Of a stretch of 64,000 nucleotides of DNA, positions 35,314 through 44,394 are shown in pieces (the first letter of the stretch is position 1; the number at the start of each line of letters is the position of its first letter). Made by a program: the position numbers and the translations under genes. The notes beneath the pieces are model-generated. The model was not told the origin of the DNA and did not search any database. It saw only the letters and a program-made list of their open reading frames with translations. Source of the stretch: JAAYJR01 sp964540755 (lineage in GTDB: Bacteria > Bacteroidota > Bacteroidia > Bacteroidales > Prolixibacteraceae); assembly GCA_964540755.1 (NCBI GenBank), contig CAZIOB010000104.1, positions 11,629 to 75,628 on the forward strand, read 5' to 3'.

Positions 35314-36534
35314 ATGGAAAAATTAAAGCGATTAATGTTATTCAATGCCAGTTGTCTGGCCCTTGTTGTAACAGCACTTACATTTGGTACCCGTGGCGGT
35401 TTTATCACTCCATGGATGGATGAATTTCAGTTAACAGGAGCCCAGGTTGGCTGGATTGTCGGAACAGCCTTCTGGGGATTCACACTTGCAATGGTTATAT
35501 TCGGACCCCTGGTTGATGTGATGGGTATAGGAAGAGTAATAGCCGTTGCTTTTGCCTGTCATGTTATCGGACTGGTAATGACCATTTTTGCCAATGGTTT
35601 CTGGACACTTTTCTTTTCAACGATGTTCATAGGAATTGCCAATGGGAGTGTTGAAGCTGCCTGTAATCCTCTTATCACGGCTCTCTATCCGAATGACAAA
35701 ACAGCAAAGCTCAACCGTTTCCATATGTGGTTCCCGGCGGGAATTGTGTTTGGAGGACTGCTTGTTTACTTTTTTGCCAAAATCGGATGGGACTGGAGAA
35801 TACAAACTGCTGTGATGTTATTGCCGACCCTGGGGTACGGACTGATGTTTATTGGCAGAAAATTTCCGGAAACAGAACGTGTATCTTCCGGCGCTTCTTA
35901 TAAGGATATGCTTAAGGCATGCGTTTCCCCGCTGTTCCTTTTAATGGCATTCTTTATGATCTTCACTGCAGCCACTGAGCTGGGCACTAACCAATGGATA
36001 GCTGCACTTTTTAATCATTCAGTGGATAAATTGTTTGGAGCCGGCCTCAGCTCAATACTTATTTTGGTCTGGATATCTGCAGTTATGGCTATTGCTCGTC
36101 TTCTTGCCGGTCCGGTCGTTCACCGGCTTTCCGGAATAGGTGTGTTATTATTCTCTGCTGTTTTTTCGGGAATAGGCCTCTATCTGATGAGTATCTCCTC
36201 CGGAATAATACTGTTTGCAGCGGCCACAGTTTTTGCCATTGGCGTTGCTTATTTCTGGCCGAATATGCTGGGTGTTGTTGCTGAAAAAGTTCCTACCAGC
36301 GGTGCTTTGGGACTTGCCATTATGGGAGGTATCGGATTTTTGGGCGGAGCCATTGCCCAGCCTGTATTGGGAAGGATATATGACGTTCAGATGTTAAAAT
36401 TTGGAAATGACCTGCAGGCAGGGGCAGCCACACTGCAATATGTTATTATAGTTACTGTTTTTCTTACATTGGGATTCTTATATCTATTCCTTAAATATAG
36501 AAAGGATGAGCCGGCAAAGACTGAAAAGGCTTAA
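35314..36534 (+). CDS. MFS transporter, sugar-permease-like
   Basis: A 406-residue major facilitator protein with 12 helices. The first reads LVVTALTFGTRGGFITPWMDEFQLTGAQVGW, then WGFTLAMVIFGPLVDVMG, where the helix 2-3 loop motif is GPLVDVMGIGRVI. The C half has WPNMLGVVAEKVPTSGALGL and GFLGGAIAQPVLGRIYD, the typical pattern of the Bacteroidota MFS group often annotated as sugar or hexuronate permease (FucP/FGHS-like). The driving ion and the substrate cannot be told. It lies between two genes unrelated to sugars, the AsmA-like protein and argF; it converges with argF after 25 bp. Confidence 0.88.
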   Translation: MEKLKRLMLFNASCLALVVTALTFGTRGGFITPWMDEFQLTGAQVGWIVGTAFWGFTLAMVIFGPLVDVMGIGRVIAVAFACHVIGLVMTIFANGFWTLFFSTMFIGIANGSVEAACNPLITALYPNDKTAKLNRFHMWFPAGIVFGGLLVYFFAKIGWDWRIQTAVMLLPTLGYGLMFIGRKFPETERVSSGASYKDMLKACVSPLFLLMAFFMIFTAATELGTNQWIAALFNHSVDKLFGAGLSSILILVWISAVMAIARLLAGPVVHRLSGIGVLLFSAVFSGIGLYLMSISSGIILFAAATVFAIGVAYFWPNMLGVVAEKVPTSGALGLAIMGGIGFLGGAIAQPVLGRIYDVQMLKFGNDLQAGAATLQYVIIVTVFLTLGFLYLFLKYRKDEPAKTEKA

Positions 36535-36559
36535 ACAACCGGATAATTATCAATAAGGA

Positions 36560-37552
36560 TCAGGTCAGTGTGGCTATCATTACTGCTTTTATAGTATGTA
36601 AGCGATTTTCTGCCTGATCAAAAACTATTGAATGAGGGCCCTCAAACACATTTTCGGTTACCTCCATTGAAGATAAGCCAAACCCGGAGAAGATTTCATT
36701 TCCAAGTTTGGTTTTTGTATTATGCATCGCAGGCAGGCAATGCATAAATTTTACGTTTGGATTATTAGTAAGTTTAACAGTTTGTTCATTAATCTGAAAT
36801 GGTTGGAGCAGACTGATGCGTTCATGCCATTTTTCAGCCGGTTCGCCCATAGAAACCCATACGTCGGTATAAAGAAAGTCACAATCTTTTACTGCATCCT
36901 CAATTTTATCGGTCAGCAGGATCTTAGCGCCGCTTACTCCGGCAATCTCCCTGCATTGTTGCTGCAGTTTTCCGGATGGCATGCAATCATTTGGAGCAGC
37001 GGCCCTGAAGTCCATCCCCATTTTAGCAGCTCCTATCAACAGGGAGTTTCCCATGTTATTATGAGCATCACCAAGGTAACAGAATTTAATTTCAGATAAA
37101 GGTTTGCCTGAATATTCCTGCATTGTAAGAAAGTCGGCAAGCACCTGTGTGGGATGAAATTCATTGGTTAGTCCGTTCCACACCGGAACGCCTGAGTATT
37201 TGCCTAAATCTTCAACTGTGCTTTGGCTGAATCCTCTGTATCCTATCCCGTCGTAAAAGCGACCTAAAACACGTGCCGTATCTTTTATAGTCTCTTTATA
37301 TCCTGTCTGTGATTCAGAAGGCCCCAGAAAAGTAACATTTGCCCCCTGGTCGAAACATGCAACCTCAAAGGCACAGCGTGTCCGGGTGGATGTTTTTTCA
37401 AATATCAGGACTATGTTTTTATTATTCAGAATTTTTTGTTCCGATTTTTCACGCCTTGATCTCTTAAGGGAGAGCGACAATTCCAGCAGGTATGATATTT
37501 CTTCAGATGAGAAATCAAGTAAAGTGAGAAAATTCCTGTTTTTAAGTTTCAT
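36560..37552 (-). CDS. argF: Ornithine carbamoyltransferase (canonical type)
   Basis: Transfers carbamoyl from carbamoyl phosphate to ornithine, giving citrulline. Length 330. Carbamoyl-phosphate site FEKTSTRTRC (residues 51-60) and FHPTQ (132-136), ornithine-site SMG loop VSMGEPAE (233-240) and HCLPA (271-275) are all present. The SMG loop marks a true ornithine enzyme, in contrast to the N-acetyl- or N-succinylornithine carbamoyltransferases used by many Bacteroidetes, which lack it. Whether it works in arginine synthesis or in the catabolic arginine deiminase route cannot be settled: no other arg or arc gene is in this window, and the sequence SQTGYKETIKDTARVLG occurs in both types. Confidence 0.93.
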   Translation of the reverse strand: MKLKNRNFLTLLDFSSEEISYLLELSLSLKRSRREKSEQKILNNKNIVLIFEKTSTRTRCAFEVACFDQGANVTFLGPSESQTGYKETIKDTARVLGRFYDGIGYRGFSQSTVEDLGKYSGVPVWNGLTNEFHPTQVLADFLTMQEYSGKPLSEIKFCYLGDAHNNMGNSLLIGAAKMGMDFRAAAPNDCMPSGKLQQQCREIAGVSGAKILLTDKIEDAVKDCDFLYTDVWVSMGEPAEKWHERISLLQPFQINEQTVKLTNNPNVKFMHCLPAMHNTKTKLGNEIFSGFGLSSMEVTENVFEGPHSIVFDQAENRLHTIKAVMIATLT

Positions 37553-37701
37553 GGGAATATAATTTTTTAATGCATTTATTCAGTCAGATCTGTATCCTGA
37601 TATTTTTTCCGATAACAAACATAAAAAAATACTGTGAATAACATTATCGGGTTATGATGATTTTCCATGTTTAAATGACATACATAACCTGATTTTTTAG
37701 T

Positions 37702-37709
37702 TAAATTTG
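37702..37709 (+). promoter_or_regulatory. Putative -7 box for ftsK
   Basis: TAAATTTG matches the Bacteroidota -7 consensus TAnnTTTG and lies 28 bp before the ftsK start. No clear TTTG is found 19 bp upstream, so the promoter is only half supported. Confidence 0.4.
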
Positions 37710-37736
37710 CAGATATTTTAACAGGAAAAACTTTTT

Positions 37737-40115
37737 ATGGCATTGAAAAGGAATAGATCCGGCAATACACGCAGGAAAAAAGGAAGCTCGAACAGAACAT
37801 TATTTAATAATGAAAAATTCAGGTTTTTGTCGGGCATTTTCCTTTTGTTAATTGCTGCATACCTGTTGATAGCCTTTATCTCTTTTCTTTTTTATGGTGC
37901 AGCTGATCAGAGCAGCCTGGATTTGCCATGGAGAAAATTAATCCTGAATTCTGATATTAATGTTTATAACAAAGCTGGCAAAACAGGCGCTTATCTCTCC
38001 GAGGTAATTATTAACAGAGGCTTTGGATTTGCTTCATTTATATTTATTTATTTGTTGGTAATAAGCGGGTTGAAAATTTTAAACAGCAAACTGGTCAGGT
38101 TTCGAAGGAATTTTTTCTACAGTATTTTTTTATTAGTTTGGATTTCTGTCCTGGCAGGATTTGTATTTCCTAAGACAGATGCCTCTTCATTTATGTATCC
38201 CGGTGGACTATACGGATTTGTCATAAGTAACTGGTTAACTTCGTTAGTGGGGAAGCCGGGGGTAGTAATTATCCTTTTTATTTCGCTATTCACTGTAATT
38301 ATTGGTCGTTTTGAAAAAGCATATTCTTTTATTAAGGGCTTATTCAGGAAGAAACAGCATGAAAGTGTATTCCCCGAAACTGAGGAAAAGGAAGGGGAAC
38401 CTGATTATGAAGACTCTGTCTCTAAAGTTATTGAAGAAGATGATGATGTAGTCAAAGCGATTTTTGATCCTGATTCCGGGGATGAGCCGGATATACGGGA
38501 AGAGCAAAAAATCAATGCTGACAATGAAAATACGGAAGGCGATCTGAAACTTACCATTCACCAGAAGACAGAAGAGGAGGAAGCAGATGAATTTGGAGAA
38601 AATGAATGGGAGGATTATGATCCTACTCTCGAACTGTCAAATTACAAATTCCCGACATTTGATCTTCTTGAAGACCATAGTTCGGAAAATGCGGAGGTAA
38701 GTAACGAAGAACTTATTGCCAATAAGAACAAGATTGTTGAAACTCTGCGTCATTATAAGATTGAAATTACAAAGATACGTGCGACTATAGGTCCTACCAT
38801 CACACTTTATGAGATAGTACCTGCTCCCGGTATCCGCATAGCAAAAATCAAAAATCTGGAAGATGACATTGCCCTTAGTCTTGCAGCGCTTGGAATACGT
38901 ATTATAGCCCCTATACCTGGCCGGGGCACTATCGGAATCGAAGTCCCAAACCAGAACCCTGAGATAGTGTCTATGAGGTCAATATTGGGATCCAGGAAAT
39001 TTCAGGAGAGTATGGCTGAGCTGCCTGTAGCATTAGGAAAGACCATTTCAAATGAGACATATATGTTTGATCTGGCGAAAATGCCACATATACTGGTTGC
39101 AGGTGCAACAGGCCAGGGCAAATCGGTAGGTATAAATGTAATAATAACTTCCCTGCTATATAAGAAACATCCGTCCCAGCTTAAGTTTATCTTTGTCGAT
39201 CCCAAAAAAGTTGAGCTTACACTCTATTCAGCGCTTGAAAAACATTATCTGGCCAAACTGCCTGATCAGGATGAACCGGTTATTACTGATATTCAGAAAG
39301 TAAAGTACACATTGAATTCAATCAATGTTGAAATGGATATGCGTTATGATCTGCTTAAGAGAGCACATTCCAGGAATGTTAAGGAGTACAATAAAAAATT
39401 TATCCATCGGAAGCTTAATCCTGAAAAGGGCCACAGGTTCCTGCCATACATAGTTATGGTAATTGATGAATTTGCTGACCTGATAATGACAGCAGGAAAA
39501 GAAATAGAATTACCTATTGCCCGTATTGCACAGCTTGCAAGGGCAGTGGGTATTCATATGATAATTGCCACTCAGCGGCCGTCAACCAATATTATTACTG
39601 GTGTGATCAAAGCGAATTTCCCGGCCCGTATTGCTTTTAAAGTTGCTTCTATGATTGATTCAAGAACTATTCTCGATACACCCGGAGCAAACCAGCTTGT
39701 AGGGAAGGGGGATATGCTGATTTCATCGGGAGGGGAGATGATACGTGTTCAATGTGCTTTTGTTGATACTTCAGAAGTAGAGCAAATTTGCGCTTTTATC
39801 GGTGAACAGCAAGGGTATCCGACTGCTTTTATGCTTCCCGAATATCAGGAAGATGAGGAAGGTATGCCGGGTGAGGCTGATTTAAACAATCGTGATGAAT
39901 TATTTAATGATGCAGCAAGGGTTGTGGTGATCAATCAGATGGGCTCAACATCGATGATCCAGAGAAAATTTTCTATAGGATACAACAGGGCAGGGCGCAT
40001 TATGGATCAGCTTGAAAGGGCAGGAGTCGTTGGTCCCAGCGAAGGAAGCAAGGCGCGGCAGGTACTTATTCACGATGAGTATAGTTTGGAACAATTATTG
40101 AATAGCTTAAATTAA
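37737..40115 (+). CDS. ftsK: DNA translocase FtsK/SpoIIIE
   Basis: A 792-residue membrane-anchored ATPase that pumps chromosomal DNA through the closing septum and activates XerCD recombination at dif. Four membrane helices (about 32-52, 95-112, 128-142, 170-190), an acidic linker (about 205-300), then the motor: beta domain, Walker A GATGQGKS (456-463), Walker B with IVMVIDEFADLI (about 571-582), and RPSTNIITGVIKANFPARIAFKV. The C-terminal gamma winged helix (DEL...IQRKFSIGYNRAGRIMDQL) recognises polar DNA motifs. It starts after ATTTTTATGG context and leads lolA after a 10-bp gap. XerD, its partner, is encoded 1.2 kb downstream. Confidence 0.97.
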   Translation: MALKRNRSGNTRRKKGSSNRTLFNNEKFRFLSGIFLLLIAAYLLIAFISFLFYGAADQSSLDLPWRKLILNSDINVYNKAGKTGAYLSEVIINRGFGFASFIFIYLLVISGLKILNSKLVRFRRNFFYSIFLLVWISVLAGFVFPKTDASSFMYPGGLYGFVISNWLTSLVGKPGVVIILFISLFTVIIGRFEKAYSFIKGLFRKKQHESVFPETEEKEGEPDYEDSVSKVIEEDDDVVKAIFDPDSGDEPDIREEQKINADNENTEGDLKLTIHQKTEEEEADEFGENEWEDYDPTLELSNYKFPTFDLLEDHSSENAEVSNEELIANKNKIVETLRHYKIEITKIRATIGPTITLYEIVPAPGIRIAKIKNLEDDIALSLAALGIRIIAPIPGRGTIGIEVPNQNPEIVSMRSILGSRKFQESMAELPVALGKTISNETYMFDLAKMPHILVAGATGQGKSVGINVIITSLLYKKHPSQLKFIFVDPKKVELTLYSALEKHYLAKLPDQDEPVITDIQKVKYTLNSINVEMDMRYDLLKRAHSRNVKEYNKKFIHRKLNPEKGHRFLPYIVMVIDEFADLIMTAGKEIELPIARIAQLARAVGIHMIIATQRPSTNIITGVIKANFPARIAFKVASMIDSRTILDTPGANQLVGKGDMLISSGGEMIRVQCAFVDTSEVEQICAFIGEQQGYPTAFMLPEYQEDEEGMPGEADLNNRDELFNDAARVVVINQMGSTSMIQRKFSIGYNRAGRIMDQLERAGVVGPSEGSKARQVLIHDEYSLEQLLNSLN

Positions 40116-40125
40116 AGATTGAAAA

Positions 40126-40776
40126 ATGAGAAGATTATTTGTGGCGGGATTAGCCTTGGTTTTTGTTCTTTGCGCCGGGGCTCAGGATAATACGAAAGCA
40201 GACCAGATATTGGATGAAGTGAGCCAAAAGAGCAGGTCCTTTAAAAATATATCTGCCGAGTTTGTTTTTACAATGGAAAATAAGGAGATGGAAATAAACG
40301 AAAAGAATGAAGGTTCCATTAAAATCAATGGTGAAAAATATGTTGTCAGTCTTCCGGGAATAGGCTTAAAGGTTATATCTGACGGAACCACCGTATGGAA
40401 TTATATGGAAGACGGTAATCAGGTCACTATTACTAATCAGGGAAATGGGAATAATGAATTAATGGACCCGTCATCTATATTCACTATTTATGAAAAGAAT
40501 TTCAGATCAAAATACATAGGAGAGAAGAAAACGGGAAATAAAATTTTATATCAAATCGAACTTTATCCGGATAATAAGGAACATGATATTTCTAAGATAG
40601 CTCTATTCATTAATAAAGAATCGATGATGCTGGATTCAGCAGCCTTTTATGGCAACGATGGCAATTTATATGGTATTGAAGTTAAACAGATAGAAACAGA
40701 TTTGAATTTGCCTGATTCATTTTTTGTTTTCGACTCCGGCAAATATGGCGATATTGAGATTATTGATTTTCGTTAA
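40126..40776 (+). CDS. LolA-like outer-membrane lipoprotein carrier
   Basis: A 216-residue periplasmic protein with a short signal peptide ending at CAGAQ. The mature part has the LolA fold: ADQILDEVSQKSRSFKNISAEFVFTMEN, then SIKINGEKYVVSLPGIGLKVISDGTTVWNYMED and LPDSFFVFDSGKYGDIEIIDF at the end. In other bacteria LolA shuttles lipoproteins across the periplasm. Bacteroidota members next to ftsK are conserved; this adjacency (10 bp) is also a common order in gamma-proteobacteria (ftsK-lolA). The 3' end overlaps the convergent aroQ by 17 bp. Family assignment is firm, detailed substrate range less so. Confidence 0.88.
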   Translation: MRRLFVAGLALVFVLCAGAQDNTKADQILDEVSQKSRSFKNISAEFVFTMENKEMEINEKNEGSIKINGEKYVVSLPGIGLKVISDGTTVWNYMEDGNQVTITNQGNGNNELMDPSSIFTIYEKNFRSKYIGEKKTGNKILYQIELYPDNKEHDISKIALFINKESMMLDSAAFYGNDGNLYGIEVKQIETDLNLPDSFFVFDSGKYGDIEIIDFR

Positions 40777-41188
40777 TTAAATAACTCTGTATGGCAAGCT
40801 TGTATGAATCCAGGCCAAATCCCATGATACATCCCCTGCATACAGGGCCGATAACAGATTTATGACGAAAATCCTCCCGTGAAAGTGTGTTTGAAATATG
40901 TACCTCTGTAACTTTCGCAGGCACTGCAGCAATGGCATCTCTGATGGCTATTGAAGTATGAGTATAAGCGCCGGCATTAATAATAATTCCGTCAGCCGTG
41001 AATCCATATTCATGGATTTTGTCTATGATTTCCCCTTCAATATTGGACTGGAAAAAAATTAATTCTATCCCGGAGAATTCTGATTTTAATTTTTTATAAA
41101 AATTTTCAAAGGATTCTGATCCGTAAATATCTCTTTCTCTCTTTCCAAGGAGATTTAAATTAGGTCCGTTGATTATCAATAACATCAT
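40760..41188 (-). CDS. aroQ: Type II 3-dehydroquinate dehydratase
   Basis: AroQ converts 3-dehydroquinate to 3-dehydroshikimate in the shikimate pathway. At 142 residues it fits the dodecameric type II enzyme. It shows INGPNLNLLGKRERDIYG with the catalytic Arg and Tyr, INAGAYTHTSIAIRDAI (Asn and the substrate-binding region) and EVHISNTLSRE with the catalytic His. No regulatory domain. It overlaps the end of the LolA gene on the opposite strand by 17 bp, and is divergent from xerD with a 140-bp spacer. This order recurs in Bacteroidota. The next pathway step, AroE, is encoded at 21036. Confidence 0.95.
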   Translation of the reverse strand: MMLLIINGPNLNLLGKRERDIYGSESFENFYKKLKSEFSGIELIFFQSNIEGEIIDKIHEYGFTADGIIINAGAYTHTSIAIRDAIAAVPAKVTEVHISNTLSREDFRHKSVIGPVCRGCIMGFGLDSYKLAIQSYLINENQ

Positions 41189-41222
41189 ATTATTACAATT
41201 TTAATTTTTTTTATAGTAACTT

Positions 41223-41230
41223 TATATTTG
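41223..41230 (+). promoter_or_regulatory. Putative -7 box upstream of xerD
   Basis: TATATTTG fits TAnnTTTG. The region about 19 bp before it reads TTTA rather than TTTG. It would give a 5' leader of about 90 nt for xerD. Confidence 0.35.
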
Positions 41231-41328
41231 TGAAATTCGTATGATAAGTTAAAATAATTTTTTTTATTTAATTAATATTTATTATTTAATGTTTAACTCG
41301 TGAATTTATAAATTTATATTTAAATGTT

Positions 41329-42228
41329 ATGAAATGGGAAAATGCAAAAAAAGGATATGAGAATTATTTGAAGCTGGAAAAGTCGCTTTCACAGAATTCA
41401 GTGGCAGCATATATCAATGATATAAACAAGCTTATTGATTTTCTGGATAAAAATTTCAAGAAAGTAACACCAGATAAAGTTAAACTAGACCATTTAAAAA
41501 GTTTTGTTGAATGGCTGAACAGTCGTGGTGTAAGTCCGAGAACACAGGCAAGGACCATTTCGGGTATTAAATCATTTTTTAAGTATTTGCTTATAGAAGG
41601 GAGAATATCAAGTGATCCTACAGCGCTTCTTGAGTCACCCAAAATAGGCCGGAAGCTGCCTGATATTCTTTCTATGGAAGAGATAGACCGGCTAATCGAT
41701 GCCGTTGATTTGGAAAAGCCTGAAGGACAAAGGAATAAGGCAATGTTAGAAACTTTATACAGTTGCGGGCTCCGGGTTTCGGAACTAGTTAATCTTAAAA
41801 TGACAAATCTGTTTTTTGATCAGGGATTTATAAAGATCGAGGGCAAGGCAGAAAAAGAACGGCTGGTACCTGTAAGTAAAAGAGCAATGGAGGAGATCAA
41901 TAAATATGTTAAGGGTTACCGTAAAAACCTTAAGATTCAAAAAGGAAGTGAGAACATATTATTCCTTAACAGGCGCGGCCAAAGCCTCAGCAGGGTTATG
42001 GTATTTACCATTATCAAGAATCTTGCGGAGAAAATAAATCTCAATAAGAAAATCAGTCCTCATACTTTCCGGCATTCTTTTGCCACGCACCTGATAAACG
42101 GAGGGGCTGACCTGAGGGCAGTTCAGGAAATGCTGGGCCATGAATCCATTCTTACCACTGAAATATATACACACCTCGACAGGGATTATCTTAAGAGTAC
42201 TATTCATCAGTACCATCCAAGATCATAA
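41329..42228 (+). CDS. xerD: Site-specific tyrosine recombinase XerD
   Basis: A 299-residue tyrosine recombinase that, with XerC, resolves chromosome dimers at dif. The N-terminal SAM-like domain spans residues 1-95 and the catalytic domain 110-290. All catalytic residues are present: R149 in SCGLRVSEL, a Lys in EGKAEKER (173 or 176), H245 and R248 in HTFRHSFATHL, H271 in LGHES and Y280 in EIYTHLDRDYL. Length and absence of a flanking mobile context mark it as chromosomal rather than a phage integrase. Proximity to ftsK, about 1.2 kb upstream, fits its role. Confidence 0.95.
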   Translation: MKWENAKKGYENYLKLEKSLSQNSVAAYINDINKLIDFLDKNFKKVTPDKVKLDHLKSFVEWLNSRGVSPRTQARTISGIKSFFKYLLIEGRISSDPTALLESPKIGRKLPDILSMEEIDRLIDAVDLEKPEGQRNKAMLETLYSCGLRVSELVNLKMTNLFFDQGFIKIEGKAEKERLVPVSKRAMEEINKYVKGYRKNLKIQKGSENILFLNRRGQSLSRVMVFTIIKNLAEKINLNKKISPHTFRHSFATHLINGGADLRAVQEMLGHESILTTEIYTHLDRDYLKSTIHQYHPRS

Positions 42229-42789
42229 TATTAGTGGATTCCGGCAACAATTTTTTAAAGTAATTTATATAAATATTACTTTTCTTGTCGTAGTGGCGGT
42301 GTATCAGGCATCATGAAAAAAGTTACAGGTTTCAGCGCCGGTATTTTATTATAATGTAAATATTTTGTCAAACTGATCCGGAGAAAGGATTTAAGTAATC
42401 AAAATTAATTATCTTAATAAGCAGATCTTCTTTCCGGGTGAGGGTAGTATGTCTTTAGCCGGACCGGAAATATTGTATCTATTTTATTTTATACTGCATT
42501 TTTTGATGCGTTGTGGAATAATTATTTTCAGACCGGGATACTTCGTCTGCCTGCTGCAGTGTTTTTTCCTTAGAAGATATTTTGATTATACGCATGACAT
42601 AAAATCAGTAATAAAGCTGATATAGGGTTGTTGTTATCAAAAATATATATTATCAGTGATAAATTGTTAAGATATTGTTTACTTTTTCATCAAAATGAGA
42701 AAGCAGATTATAATTTTTTATTTAGATTCATAAAAAAATTATTTTTTTGTAATAAGCGAAAAAAATCAAAATATAATTAATAATACAAA
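42229..42789. other. Long intergenic region, possible decayed gene and leader
   Basis: About 560 bp between xerD and pckA. It contains a 13-codon frame (MKKVTGFSAGILL, at about 42313) and a 58-codon frame (42449-42625) that both look like beginnings of genes, and an inverted repeat TTTCCGG...CCGGAAA (about 42431 and 42463). The last 150 bp are a very A/T-rich run leading to pckA. No tRNA, copy of the repeated element, or terminator is seen. Confidence 0.4.
42449..42625 (+). CDS. Doubtful 58-residue hydrophobic small protein
   Basis: A frame of 58 codons starting MSLAGPEILYLFYF. The first dozen residues resemble the start of TatA or phospholipase-D-nuclease N-terminal membrane proteins (GPEIL followed by a hydrophobic helix), but the helix is interrupted and the charged amphipathic helix that should follow in TatA is missing. 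It may be a decayed copy or chance. A GAGGG lies seven bases before ATG. I would not trust it without conservation data. Confidence 0.2.
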   Translation: MSLAGPEILYLFYFILHFLMRCGIIIFRPGYFVCLLQCFFLRRYFDYTHDIKSVIKLI

Positions 42790-44394
42790 ATGAAAAAAAT
42801 AGATTTAACGAGTTATGGCATCCGTGATGTAAAAGAAATAATTTACAATCCTTCTTATGAGCAATTATTTGAGGAAGAGATGAACCCTGATCTTGAAGGA
42901 TTTGAGAGAGGACAGTTGACAGAGCTGGATGCTGTAAATGTTATGACCGGTAAATTCACGGGACGTTCACCGAATGATAAGTTCATTGTTATGGATGACG
43001 TTACAAAAGATACTATATGGTGGACTTCACCGGAAGCTCCCAACGATAATAAACCTACCACACCGGAAGTATGGAAAGATTTAAAAGAGCTTACAGGAAA
43101 TCAGCTCTCCGGTAAGAGGTTATTTGTTATGGATACATTTTGTGGAGCTAATCCGGATTCCCGTCTGAAAGTCCGCTTTATAATGGAAGTCGCCTGGCAG
43201 GCACATTTTGTGAAAAATATGTTTATAAGGCCGGATGAAGAAGAGCTGGAAAATTACGGGGAACCGGATTTTGTTTCTTTGAATGCTTCAAAGATTACAA
43301 ATCCCAGATGGAAGGAACATGGATTGAATTCTGAGGTTTACACTGTATTTAATCTTACTGAAAGGATGCATGTTGTCGGGGGATCATGGTATGGAGGAGA
43401 GATGAAAAAGGGTCTTTTTGCAATGATGAACTATTACCTTCCTTTGAAAGGAATTGCTACAATGCACTGTTCTGCAAATGTTGGAAAGGAAGGAGATGTT
43501 GCTATCTTTTTTGGTCTGTCGGGAACCGGTAAGACAACCTTGTCAACCGACCCGAAAAGGAAACTGATTGGTGATGATGAACATGGCTGGGATGATGATG
43601 GCGTGTTTAACTTTGAAGGAGGATGTTATGCAAAAACTATTAATCTTGATCCTGAAGCCGAACCTGATATATATAATGCTATTAAACGCAATGCCCTTCT
43701 TGAAAATGTATCTGTTGATGAGAATGGGAAAATTAATTTCAGTGATCATTCAGTAACTGAAAATACCCGGGTTTCTTATCCTATATACCATATTGAGAAT
43801 ATTGTAAAGCCAATATCCAAAGCGGGACATGCCAGCAAGGTAATCTTCCTTACAGCAGATGCATTCGGAGTATTTCCACCGGTTTCGAAATTAACACCGG
43901 ATCAGACCAAATATCATTTCCTCTCTGGTTTTACATCTAAACTTGCCGGGACCGAGCTGGGTATTACCTCACCACGGCCTACTTTTTCAGCTTGTTTTGG
44001 CGCTGCTTTTTTGTCTCTTCATCCTACAAAATACGGAGAGGAACTGGTGAAAAAGATGGAACTGCATAATACAGAGGCTTATCTTGTTAATACAGGATGG
44101 AATGGCACAGGGAAACGTATATCCATAAAGCATACCCGCGCCATAATTGATGCTATTCTGGATGGATCAATAGAAAGATCAGAGACTAAAATTATTCCTA
44201 TTTTCAATCTTGAGGTACCTACATTCCTGCATGATGTTGATCCCGGTGTACTGGATCCAAGGGATACATATTCAGATCCGGAGGAATGGTATAAAAAGGC
44301 AAAGGATTTAGCAAGCCGTTTTATAGATAATTTTAAGAAATATACTGATAATGAGGAAGGAAAAGCTTTAGTAGCTGCCGGACCTCATCCATAG
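42790..44394 (+). CDS. pckA: Phosphoenolpyruvate carboxykinase (ATP)
   Basis: Interconverts oxaloacetate + ATP with PEP + CO2 + ADP. In Bacteroidota it commonly works in the CO2-fixing direction during fumarate/succinate fermentation. Length 534 is normal for the ATP type. Seen: FTGRSPNDKFIV, the kinase-1a motif FGLSGTGKTTLSTD (about 241-254), DDEHGWDDDGVFNFEGGCYAK with metal ligands, and GTELGITSPRPTFSACFGAAF. The GTP-type enzymes have a different P-loop, so ATP type is sure. A long 560-bp upstream region may include regulation. It overlaps the convergent SDR gene by 10 bp. Confidence 0.96.
   Translation: MKKIDLTSYGIRDVKEIIYNPSYEQLFEEEMNPDLEGFERGQLTELDAVNVMTGKFTGRSPNDKFIVMDDVTKDTIWWTSPEAPNDNKPTTPEVWKDLKELTGNQLSGKRLFVMDTFCGANPDSRLKVRFIMEVAWQAHFVKNMFIRPDEEELENYGEPDFVSLNASKITNPRWKEHGLNSEVYTVFNLTERMHVVGGSWYGGEMKKGLFAMMNYYLPLKGIATMHCSANVGKEGDVAIFFGLSGTGKTTLSTDPKRKLIGDDEHGWDDDGVFNFEGGCYAKTINLDPEAEPDIYNAIKRNALLENVSVDENGKINFSDHSVTENTRVSYPIYHIENIVKPISKAGHASKVIFLTADAFGVFPPVSKLTPDQTKYHFLSGFTSKLAGTELGITSPRPTFSACFGAAFLSLHPTKYGEELVKKMELHNTEAYLVNTGWNGTGKRISIKHTRAIIDAILDGSIERSETKIIPIFNLEVPTFLHDVDPGVLDPRDTYSDPEEWYKKAKDLASRFIDNFKKYTDNEEGKALVAAGPHP

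Noticed and set aside
41329..42228. Tyrosine recombinase as a mobile-element integrase
   Set aside because: Length, XerD-like catalytic spacing, housekeeping neighbours (aroQ, lolA, ftsK) and absence of att-like repeats all point to chromosomal XerD.
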